Positions 24,751 to 31,807 of a DNA stretch of 47,928 nucleotides are shown here, in pieces. The notes beneath the pieces are model-generated. The model worked only from the letters and a program-made list of their open reading frames with translations. It searched no databases and was not told the DNA's origin. Within the stretch, counting starts at the first letter, position 1, and each line of letters starts with the position of its first letter. A program made the position numbers and the translations under genes. Source of the stretch: a virus; IMG/VR virus record IMGVR_UViG_3300025410_000030, positions 1-47,928 of that record; one strand, given 5' to 3'.

Positions 24751-26072
24751 TGAGTCGTTTCGATGACGAGCTGGTTAAGACAGCCGAGAACGCTTACCAA
24801 GAGCGAGGTCTCTCTGGTCAGTTTACCACACCAAGACAACAGCCATACGACCAGGTCAATACGGTTGGAACCGACTCGGCTCCTGGTGTGACTCAGGCAC
24901 CCGCCCCTGCAGAAGAGGCTGGAGACTGGATCGCCAACCAGCCCGCTGCGCACGTAGTTGATGTACGTGACCTTGATGCTGCTGATCAGGGCGAGATTAT
25001 CGGTGGTCCCGGCTCGAGCGCCGTCTACGCCGAGGGTGGTCCCGTATACGCTAGCGTGAACCCGATTGATGAAAGTCTCTACAACGTTTACAAGGCTAGC
25101 CGAGACATTCGTACGGCTATCGATGAGCAAACTGACTTTGACTTCTCTAACTTAATGACTGCTTCTACAGATGCGGCTACTGTACTTCGTTTCGCTAGCA
25201 CAGACGACAATGCCAAGCAGGTCATTGGTACTGTGGCGAGCATCGTTCAGGACATTGAGAACGACCTTGCCACAACTGGCGATTACAAACAGGCCGCTAA
25301 GGACCTTACAGAGCTCGAGAGCCTGTTGAAGGAAGTTAAGAAGGCTGCTACTGGCGATTCCGATGAAGAGTCTGACGATGACTCTGATGATTCTAAGACT
25401 GCCTCTAAGAAAGACGATGACTGCACCTGTGACGGAGAGGGCACTTGCAAGTCTTGCAAGAAAGCTAAGAAGACCAAGAAGAAGCAGAAGAAGGCTTCTA
25501 ATGGTAACCAGGAAAGCCTCGCTGTTATCGATGTACGTGACCTTGACGATCAGGCTGGTCTGTTCGACCGCCAGCGCGTTATGACTCCTGACCACGTCAC
25601 CAACCCTCTTGTTCCTGAAAAGGTGAATGGTGAGGACGCTGCTTATGTCCCATTCTACAACGATGGTGCTGAGTCGGGCGTAACTCCTCAGGTTGACCAC
25701 GACCGCAATGCGTGGCCCTATGACGGCACTAACCCAGCCCTAGTTGGCTATGCGGGCACCGTTGCCGCCGTACAGGCTAGCCGTGAGAAGATTTTTGAGG
25801 CTCTGCAGGTCGTAGAGCGTCTTGAGAAGCTGGGCATGGTCAATCACGATGACCGCGCCAAGCATATCGCAAAGTTTGAACAAATGTCAGATGCCAGTCT
25901 TACCGGTTTCAAAACGGCACTGGATGCGTTCGAAGAGTCTGGGGCTCGTCAACCCCGGAGCCAGAAAGTGGCAAGTGGTAATAACCGCATGCCAGAAATG
26001 GGTCGGTTGACAACGGCCTCAACAGTTACTCGTCAGGATGTTCAGTCTGACGATTGGCTGATGACACTTTAA
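24750..26072 (+). CDS. Candidate scaffold/head core protein
   Basis: 440 residues, mostly acidic and helical, with ribosome site GAGGAG and start inside the previous stop. A central acidic stretch (DSDEESDDDSDDSK) precedes TASKKDDD and a small Cys cluster (CTCDGEGTCKSC), then a lysine-rich run. The dipeptide-like phrase VIDVRDLDDQ echoes VVDVRDLDAAD in the first part, an internal repeat. Location between protease and capsid, with acidic low-complexity helices, is characteristic of scaffolds that are degraded during maturation. Sequence similarity to a known scaffold is not apparent. Confidence 0.6.
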   Translation: MSRFDDELVKTAENAYQERGLSGQFTTPRQQPYDQVNTVGTDSAPGVTQAPAPAEEAGDWIANQPAAHVVDVRDLDAADQGEIIGGPGSSAVYAEGGPVYASVNPIDESLYNVYKASRDIRTAIDEQTDFDFSNLMTASTDAATVLRFASTDDNAKQVIGTVASIVQDIENDLATTGDYKQAAKDLTELESLLKEVKKAATGDSDEESDDDSDDSKTASKKDDDCTCDGEGTCKSCKKAKKTKKKQKKASNGNQESLAVIDVRDLDDQAGLFDRQRVMTPDHVTNPLVPEKVNGEDAAYVPFYNDGAESGVTPQVDHDRNAWPYDGTNPALVGYAGTVAAVQASREKIFEALQVVERLEKLGMVNHDDRAKHIAKFEQMSDASLTGFKTALDAFEESGARQPRSQKVASGNNRMPEMGRLTTASTVTRQDVQSDDWLMTL

Positions 26073-26100
26073 CCAAATCCCCTACTAAGGAGAAAGAAAA

Positions 26101-26622
26101 ATGCTGCAACTCAATAGCGTAGCCAACGTTGGGGTTCACCGTACGTGCACCCCACTGTACGAAAAGTACGAGGCTACACCCTACAACACATTCCTTGACC
26201 CCGCCGATACGACTAACATCTACTCGGGTATGGTCTTGTACCGTACTGGTCCTGACACCGTAGCCAATGCTAGCGCCGCGACTTCTGTCGTTGGTGCCAA
26301 GCCTTTCGGCCTCTCGGCTCTTGACCGTAACCCTAACATCGATGATGTTACTCAGGTTGGTGTTAACTCTTGGGCGGTTTGGCTCGGTGGTGCGAACGCG
26401 TTCTTCACCATTACGGCTCCCGCGTTTGACACGACTCAGTCGTACTCTATCACTACCTCTGGTGTCCGTACTCTTCTGTACACCGCCTCTGGTACTGGTC
26501 AGCTTACTTCCGTTTCGGGTGCTGCCACAACTCTGGCTGCTGTTCCTGTCGCTGAGCTTATCGATGTTATTAGCCCAACACAAATTGTTGTCCGTCTCGT
26601 CCCATTCGGCGCAACAGCCTAA
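26101..26622 (+). CDS. Candidate capsid decoration protein
   Basis: 173 residues with AAGGAG before the ATG and codon choice like the capsid gene, implying high expression. The sequence is beta-rich with Thr, Ser, Gly and Val, and no lysine-rich or helical domain. It lies immediately upstream of the major capsid gene, where trimeric decoration or head-stabilising proteins usually occur. The assignment is by position and composition only. Confidence 0.58.
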   Translation: MLQLNSVANVGVHRTCTPLYEKYEATPYNTFLDPADTTNIYSGMVLYRTGPDTVANASAATSVVGAKPFGLSALDRNPNIDDVTQVGVNSWAVWLGGANAFFTITAPAFDTTQSYSITTSGVRTLLYTASGTGQLTSVSGAATTLAAVPVAELIDVISPTQIVVRLVPFGATA

Positions 26623-26645
26623 GGTATCTGAAAGGAAATATAAAC

Positions 26646-27659
26646 ATGAGTACTATCCTTCCCAATGGCGCTGTTGCCGAGCATCTCGCTCCGCGCACGG
26701 CCAAAAAGTCGGACGATTATGTCGCCGGTATTGTAGAGGCTCAAGAGCGTCTCGCTGCGGCTACTGGTCGTAAGACTGCCACCCGTGAGGAGAAGCAGCG
26801 TCGTCTGGCCGGTGTTCTGGCTGACAAGGACAACTACATGGTCCGTTTGGGCCAGGGTATGATCGGTCCTATCCAGCTGAAGCTCCGCTATCAGGGTATG
26901 ACCCGTAACGTCCTCCTTGAGGATCCGTTAACTCCCGGTGTCCCCGTCATGTATGACGTATTGGACGAGTATGGTCAGGCTTACATTCTTTCCGGTAACG
27001 AGGGTGAGGTCCGTGTGACTCCCTTCGAAGGTAAGAAGGTTCCAGTCCGCTTGTTCCGTATTGCCACCTTCCCTCAGATCAAGAAGGAAGACCTGTGGTA
27101 CCTGCGTGTAAACATCGTTGAGTACGCTCAGGACATGTCCAAGCAGGCCATCATGATGCAGGAGGACGCCCGCCTTATCACCGTCCTCGAGGCTGCTATC
27201 AACAACTACGCTGTTGACCCCAACCACGTAGTTTCCCCCAACCACATCGTCAACGAGCTCTCGGGTTACATTACTCCTGACTCGATGTACGACCTCGTGG
27301 CCCTCATTGAGGTTCACCAGTTGGAGGCTAGCCGTCTTCTGTTCAACCCCATCGACTACCGTGACCTCTACAAGTGGGACATCAACCAGACTGGTTGGGC
27401 CTTCAAGGACCGCGTTGTTGCCGGTGAGCGTATTGTTCAGTTCGGTGGCTTCCAGGTTCAGCGTAGCATTGAGGTCCCTCAGGGAACTGTTTACATGACT
27501 CCTAGCCCCGAGTTCCTCGGTGTCTTCCCTGTCATGTACTCGCTCGATGTTGAGGAGAACCACACCCCTGAGAAGTTCCACAAGGGCTGGGTCATGGACG
27601 AGCTCGTTTCCGAGATAGTCTTGAATCCACGTGGCCTTGGCAAGATCGTGAAGGCATGA
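26646..27659 (+). CDS. Major capsid protein
   Basis: 337 residues, moderately sized for an HK97-fold capsid protein, with the strongest C-ending codon bias in the window, as expected for the most abundant virion protein. The N-terminal 70 residues are charged and could be removed on maturation. The core shows an extended domain (LTPGVPVMYDVLDEYGQAYIL), a long helix (MSKQAIMMQEDARLITVLEAA, slightly shortened when cleaved) and a beta-rich end (VPQGTVYMTPSPEFLGVF). Placement after protease, scaffold and decoration genes supports the call. It is followed by a short duplicated gene-end sequence and a homing endonuclease. Confidence 0.82.
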   Translation: MSTILPNGAVAEHLAPRTAKKSDDYVAGIVEAQERLAAATGRKTATREEKQRRLAGVLADKDNYMVRLGQGMIGPIQLKLRYQGMTRNVLLEDPLTPGVPVMYDVLDEYGQAYILSGNEGEVRVTPFEGKKVPVRLFRIATFPQIKKEDLWYLRVNIVEYAQDMSKQAIMMQEDARLITVLEAAINNYAVDPNHVVSPNHIVNELSGYITPDSMYDLVALIEVHQLEASRLLFNPIDYRDLYKWDINQTGWAFKDRVVAGERIVQFGGFQVQRSIEVPQGTVYMTPSPEFLGVFPVMYSLDVEENHTPEKFHKGWVMDELVSEIVLNPRGLGKIVKA

Positions 27660-27694
27660 GTCTAGTTAAGTTTGTAAAGGCTTAATTAAATAAT

Positions 27695-28399
27695 ATGTCT
27701 AATGTTCGTAAACCAAAGTATGAGTTGAAATGCCAAAAGTGTGACAACTCATACTTTGGTTACAGAACAGATTCACGTTTTTGTTCTCAAAAATGTATGT
27801 TTAGCAATACACAACAAAAAGAACGAGATTGTTTAACTTGTAACAACACATATGTTGGTTATGCAAATAGCAAATATTGTTCTTCTGAATGCCGAAAAGC
27901 TGCAGGAAATTATAAAAAACCTGGGAAAACTAAATCTGCAATCTGTATAGGTTGTGGAGAAGAATTTACTAGACCATCGTCTTATGCCTCAGCGATGAAG
28001 TACTGCTCTAATAAGTGCAGCCACTCAGAGATAAAGCGCGTAAGAGATAGGTACGTAATGACACTCCACGAAGACACAATCGTTTTTCGTAGTACATGGG
28101 AGCTCAGATTTGTGGCCGCTTGCCTCAGATTTGGGCTCCCATGGAGACGATATGACGGTGACTATATCGAGACTTCTGAAGGAAATTACCGCCCGGACTT
28201 TATCGCTGGCCTTGAAGAATACGTTGTAGAAATTAAGGGCTACATGAATTTTGAATCAGCCGTAAAGATTGAGGCTGGAAGACAGGCATTCGGAGATAAG
28301 TATATCTTACTTCTGGAAGAGGATCTTATCAGATTCGAAGAAACTGGTGAGCTCGATGTAAAGAATGTTTCTACTCGCTCTAGTGAGTGGATGAATTAA
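27695..28399 (+). CDS. Free-standing PD-(D/E)XK homing endonuclease
   Basis: 234 residues. Three similar C4 zinc fingers occupy the N-terminal half (C13/C16/C30/C34, C46/C49/C62/C66, C84/C87/C104/C108) and probably bind DNA. The C-terminal nuclease has STWELRF (E136), RPDFI (D168) and VVEIKGYM (E179, K181), the PD-(D/E)XK catalytic arrangement. AT-rich sequence unlike the flanking capsid genes suggests recent transfer. Homing genes of this kind cut uninterrupted relatives near their site, so the target is probably close to the capsid gene 3' end. Confidence 0.8.
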   Translation: MSNVRKPKYELKCQKCDNSYFGYRTDSRFCSQKCMFSNTQQKERDCLTCNNTYVGYANSKYCSSECRKAAGNYKKPGKTKSAICIGCGEEFTRPSSYASAMKYCSNKCSHSEIKRVRDRYVMTLHEDTIVFRSTWELRFVAACLRFGLPWRRYDGDYIETSEGNYRPDFIAGLEEYVVEIKGYMNFESAVKIEAGRQAFGDKYILLLEEDLIRFEETGELDVKNVSTRSSEWMN

Positions 28400-28406
28400 A
28401 GAAATA

Positions 28407-28473
28407 CCCTTGAAGTTGAATTAACTAGGTATAGAAAATCTCTTTACCTACCTAGGGCGAAAGCCCCTTGAAG
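28407..28473 (+). other. Structured leader between homing gene and next virion gene
   Basis: CCCTTGAAG occurs at both ends. Within it CTAGGTA (28425) pairs with TACCTAG (28449) in seven perfect pairs, and GGGC-GAAA-GCCC (28455-28466) makes a GNRA-loop hairpin. AGGAA of the following gene is just downstream. It may be a terminator-like or 5' leader element; no T-run supports termination. Confidence 0.4.
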
Positions 28474-28488
28474 ATAGGAAGCATTAAA

Positions 28489-29058
28489 ATGGCACCAAGA
28501 ACCGTATCGAAATCAAGCGACGTTAGTAGCGAGAGCACTCCGGTCCCCGTTGTGGACTTGGGCGGTCACTACGAAGAGCACAAGGCTGATCCAGCGGATC
28601 GAGCTGCGGCCCTTCAGAAGCGACCTCCTGCTGCGTTTAAAGATATGCAGGATATACAGGTAGCAGATTGGATTGAGAACCTGATGGAAGGTTCCACTGT
28701 TTTTACCAGTGATAAGGGTAGCTTTAAGCTAGCCGGAGCCGGTTACCACAACAGTATTCAACCAATCGCTGAGGAAATTCGCAAAGATCCTTATTTGCTG
28801 AGAGCAGTGCAGCGCGGAAGAATTGCTTATATAACTGCTGATGATGCGATGGAAAAGATCGCTGGGCTTAAGGATGAAAGTAGTACAAGCGAGAGTCACA
28901 TGGACCATCTCCGTGAGAGTCTCTCCGCAGGAGCTAGCGAGAACACGGGCATGTACAAGATCCCGCTGCCAGACGAAGCAGAGCCTAAGGGTCCCGCTCA
29001 AACCTGGGAGCAGATCTGGTCCAACAGTACTAGCACTGCCAAGCCAAAGAACGTATAA
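28489..29058 (+). CDS. Hypothetical head-module protein
   Basis: 189 residues from the ATG after AGGAAG; an in-frame TTG 21 bases upstream is less likely. The N-terminus is polar, Ser/Pro-rich; the middle is a folded helical region (QVADWIENLMEGSTVF and AEEIRKDPYLLRAVQRG). The C-terminus is proline-rich and disordered. Located downstream of the capsid protein where head-to-tail connectors or accessory capsid proteins occur. No family recognised. Confidence 0.62.
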   Translation: MAPRTVSKSSDVSSESTPVPVVDLGGHYEEHKADPADRAAALQKRPPAAFKDMQDIQVADWIENLMEGSTVFTSDKGSFKLAGAGYHNSIQPIAEEIRKDPYLLRAVQRGRIAYITADDAMEKIAGLKDESSTSESHMDHLRESLSAGASENTGMYKIPLPDEAEPKGPAQTWEQIWSNSTSTAKPKNV

Positions 29059-29100
29059 CAACCGGTGGACTGAAAAGCTCCACCTTTATAAGGAGCTTAA

Positions 29101-29361
29101 ATGAGCGACGAGATCAAGAACACAGTGAAGGCTGAAGAGGCCGAACCACTTGGCGCAGTTCTTCCTCAGAACACAGTTTTGAGTGGTACGACCATTTACA
29201 ATGAGCCATGGTTCAGCGTCTGGGTCCCTCAGACCTTTGCCGGTGCCGTTGCTAGCGGTTACGCTGCCCCTACTTTGAGCGGTAACGGGTGGGCTGGAAC
29301 GAACAACACTGGGTTCGCTTTCCAGAACGACCAGTACAACACTACCGTAAGAGGCTTCTAA
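29101..29361 (+). CDS. Small virion-like protein
   Basis: 86 residues with AAGGAG at good spacing. The N-terminus is acidic; the rest is beta-like, aromatic and Gly/Asn-rich (WFSVWVPQTFAGAVASGYAA), typical of small capsid-surface proteins. The next gene starts in its stop codon (TAATG). Function unknown. Confidence 0.6.
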   Translation: MSDEIKNTVKAEEAEPLGAVLPQNTVLSGTTIYNEPWFSVWVPQTFAGAVASGYAAPTLSGNGWAGTNNTGFAFQNDQYNTTVRGF

Positions 29362-29540
29362 TGGCAGTTAAAGTACCACCACACGCTGTAGTGACAACTC
29401 AGAGCAAGCCGGGAACTGTTATTGCTCAAGGGGTTTCCGTCCCAGACGTGAGCAAGCCTACTCCATCATACGTAACAGCAACAATGCACTCGAGCACTGC
29501 TCAGTCCGCACAACTCATCAACAGAATAGGTGATATATAA
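29361..29540 (+). CDS. Small virion-like protein
   Basis: 59 residues, beginning in the previous stop and ending in the next start (TAATG at both ends), with Val/Thr/Ser-rich strands and no charge clusters. The coupling suggests that this and its two neighbours are made in matched amounts. Function unknown. Confidence 0.55.
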   Translation: MAVKVPPHAVVTTQSKPGTVIAQGVSVPDVSKPTPSYVTATMHSSTAQSAQLINRIGDI

Positions 29541-30535
29541 TGGTTACTCCAAACACCGCTACAGAAATGGCCAACAAGCTCGCGCTTCGTAGCGTTACGC
29601 GAGGTGGCGCGAACACATGGTTCGAAGCAATTGATCCCGCTATCATGGTAAACGCCGCCGCGACCACGAACGGTCTTGTCGGGCTCTCGGTCCCGACGAA
29701 CAACACAACGTTCCAGGTAGGTATCACCAGCGCAATTGCTTCGGGTGTGTTCGCCGTTACCGCCATTACTGGTGCTGGTTCGGGTTCATTCCCTTACACG
29801 ATCACCTTGACTGGTTCTTCGGCTAGCGCCTTCTCTACGGGTAGCACGTTTAACGTAGCTGGTGTAACCACTACCACTGGTTATAACCAAGCCTACGTCA
29901 TCAGCTCGGTAACCTATAGTGGAGCCTCCTCGGGAGCCACGACGTTTACCGCTTCTGGTACCACGAGTAACGTGGTCACTGGTGCTGCGACACTGACGAA
30001 CGCCTGGGTGAGTGGTACTGGTTACGGTACTCTTACGACAACCTTGACCGGAACATCAACCGGGAACAATGTTGCCGCGCTTGTATCTGGTCTAGCTGCT
30101 GGGCCGCTGAGTGGTTATACATTCTACGCTAATGCCGGAAATGCTAACTACCTATACGACACGACTACCACGCTGGTCATCCCTAGTGGTGCTGCGCTCG
30201 GTGTTGTTAATGCCCTAGGTACTGCGCCGGTTCTTACCTCGCTTGCCCTGAGTGGTACTAATGCCGAGGCGACGACCTACCCCAACTACACAGGTACTCC
30301 GAACGCTGTGCCTACGTGGGTAGACGACGCTACGGTACACGCTACGCAGGTTGGTTTCAACGGTCTGGCTGTAGCCGCTACCACTCTGAGCGGTACTGGT
30401 CTTGTAACCCAGCAACAGGTACGTCAGATCCAGACCAATGTGTCTGAGACCCAGACGTACGCCGGTTACCAGGCTACCTACAGCGGTAACCTGTACCAGA
30501 CTGGCCAGAAGAGAACGTACCGTCAGCAAAGCTAA
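29540..30535 (+). CDS. Beta-rich virion surface protein
   Basis: 331 residues. A short N-terminal helix region (residues 1-35) precedes long stretches of Thr, Ser, Gly and Ala with alternating hydrophobics, including GSFPYTITLTGSSASAFSTG, an Ig-like or fibre-type pattern. The end has a Gln/Tyr-rich helix (QQQVRQIQTNVSETQTYAGY). High use of C-ending codons like the capsid gene. Probably a capsid fibre or decoration protein; exact role unknown. Confidence 0.6.
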   Translation: MVTPNTATEMANKLALRSVTRGGANTWFEAIDPAIMVNAAATTNGLVGLSVPTNNTTFQVGITSAIASGVFAVTAITGAGSGSFPYTITLTGSSASAFSTGSTFNVAGVTTTTGYNQAYVISSVTYSGASSGATTFTASGTTSNVVTGAATLTNAWVSGTGYGTLTTTLTGTSTGNNVAALVSGLAAGPLSGYTFYANAGNANYLYDTTTTLVIPSGAALGVVNALGTAPVLTSLALSGTNAEATTYPNYTGTPNAVPTWVDDATVHATQVGFNGLAVAATTLSGTGLVTQQQVRQIQTNVSETQTYAGYQATYSGNLYQTGQKRTYRQQS

Positions 30536-30675
30536 TGGAACACTTACCTTTTGTTATAAAGGTTGATGCAGTAATTACTAGAGCCAATGGTGACCGTGAA
30601 GACCTCGGCACCATTGGTTCTACTGTATTGGAACTAGAACGTGATAACACTACTGACATCGAAGACGAGAAGTAG
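30535..30675 (+). CDS. Small acidic hypothetical protein
   Basis: 46 residues (MEHLPFVIKVDAVITRANGD opening) starting in the previous stop codon. One beta-like N-terminal part and a strongly acidic C-terminus. The next gene starts inside it in another frame. Support comes from the TAATG coupling. Confidence 0.45.
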   Translation: MEHLPFVIKVDAVITRANGDREDLGTIGSTVLELERDNTTDIEDEK

Positions 30676-31246
30676 TTTAGCCAATGCGATAGCAGGATCT
30701 GGTTACTCTCTGAGTGTGCCAAAATACCTGGCTTGGGGTATTGGTGCCGGAGATACTCAATCATCTGATATAGGTCTTTTCTATCCTGTTGGATCACCTA
30801 TATCTGGAACAGTAAGTGTTATAACTACTTCTTCTTCTGGAGATACCTTTTTATCTAGTACTTCTTTGACTTCTTCTGGTAGTTATAAGATTACTGAGGT
30901 TGGTCTTTTTGACACTAATTCTAGTCCAGCCGTGGGGTTCTTGTCAAGTCAAGTAAATCCTGGCGATAAAACCATTACCATCAGCGGTTATTCACGCTTC
31001 CCAAATACCTTCCCGTTCTTTGTACAGGTCTATGAAGAGGTCATGACGGTAATTTCTGGAAATGGTACCAATATCTTCAATGTAATTAGGGGCTCAAACG
31101 GCTCTAGTATGTTGACAACGATAATTCCTTCTCTCACTCCGGTGGTTGGACCAGCCGGGAATATGTTCATGAAGAGCAGCTTCCCAAGCATAAGTCTCGC
31201 TCCTGGTGATGGCGTTCAATTTAATATTAGTGTTCAATTTATTTAG
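30641..31246 (+). CDS. Fibre-associated structural protein
   Basis: 201 residues; the GTG start overlaps the preceding small gene by 35 bases and no better in-frame start lies nearby. After a short basic N-terminus (LTSKTRSSLANAIAG), KYLAWGIGAGD and a repeated Ser/Gly/Thr beta pattern follow, with SYKITEVGLFDTNS resembling phage receptor-binding or baseplate-adaptor proteins that contain an EVGLFD motif. It leads the fibre gene cluster. Role inferred from motif and place. Confidence 0.58.
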   Translation: MITLLTSKTRSSLANAIAGSGYSLSVPKYLAWGIGAGDTQSSDIGLFYPVGSPISGTVSVITTSSSGDTFLSSTSLTSSGSYKITEVGLFDTNSSPAVGFLSSQVNPGDKTITISGYSRFPNTFPFFVQVYEEVMTVISGNGTNIFNVIRGSNGSSMLTTIIPSLTPVVGPAGNMFMKSSFPSISLAPGDGVQFNISVQFI

Positions 31247-31254
31247 GAGCATAT

Positions 31255-31788
31255 ATGGCTAGTAGTTTCAACTCTACATTCTATTTCCCTCAGGAGGGTC
31301 TGAACTACCTTCTGAACCTATTCCCGCGAAACACCGCTACGATCTCTGGTACGACATACATAGGATTGATTGGTACCCCATGGGCTACAATCAGCGGTTA
31401 TGTGGCCGCTACCGATGAGCCGATCACACTGAACTCTGGTACATACACCGTTGCTGAGGTTTCTGGTATGACCGGCTACTCGCGTCAGGCGATTACTTCT
31501 GCGACGTGGAACGCTCCGGCGTTCACCACGATTAGCATTAACACCAGTACCGGCATCCCTGTCCAGTACACGACTACATCGAGTGGTTATACTTGGACAA
31601 ATACAGGAACAACTTTCTCCGGTATTAACGGTATTTTCATCACTCTTGGATCTGGTGTCAACTACACCAGTGCGAGCGGTGCCGTTATTTGGTATGCGCC
31701 ATTCTCCGACCTCTCAACTGTTACGCTGGCATCTGGTGACTCCTTGACCGTAACTCCTACCTGGCAGATGGCTTCTTACCCGTACTAA
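31255..31788 (+). CDS. Beta-rich tail/fibre-associated protein
   Basis: 177 residues with AGGAG before the ATG. Pattern: an N-terminal helix (QEGLNYLLNLFPR), then GTTYIGLIGTPWATISGY and repeated Thr/Ser/Gly strands ending in WQMASYPY. This general arrangement is common in small phage structural proteins next to fibres. No enzymatic motif. Confidence 0.58.
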   Translation: MASSFNSTFYFPQEGLNYLLNLFPRNTATISGTTYIGLIGTPWATISGYVAATDEPITLNSGTYTVAEVSGMTGYSRQAITSATWNAPAFTTISINTSTGIPVQYTTTSSGYTWTNTGTTFSGINGIFITLGSGVNYTSASGAVIWYAPFSDLSTVTLASGDSLTVTPTWQMASYPY

Positions 31789-31807
31789 TGAGCTAGGGGC
31801 CTAGTCA

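Noticed and set aside
27660-28488. Group I intron containing the PD-(D/E)XK endonuclease
   Set aside because: Both neighbouring genes are complete with their own starts and stops, and I could not identify P3-P8 core pairings; a free-standing homing gene is simpler.
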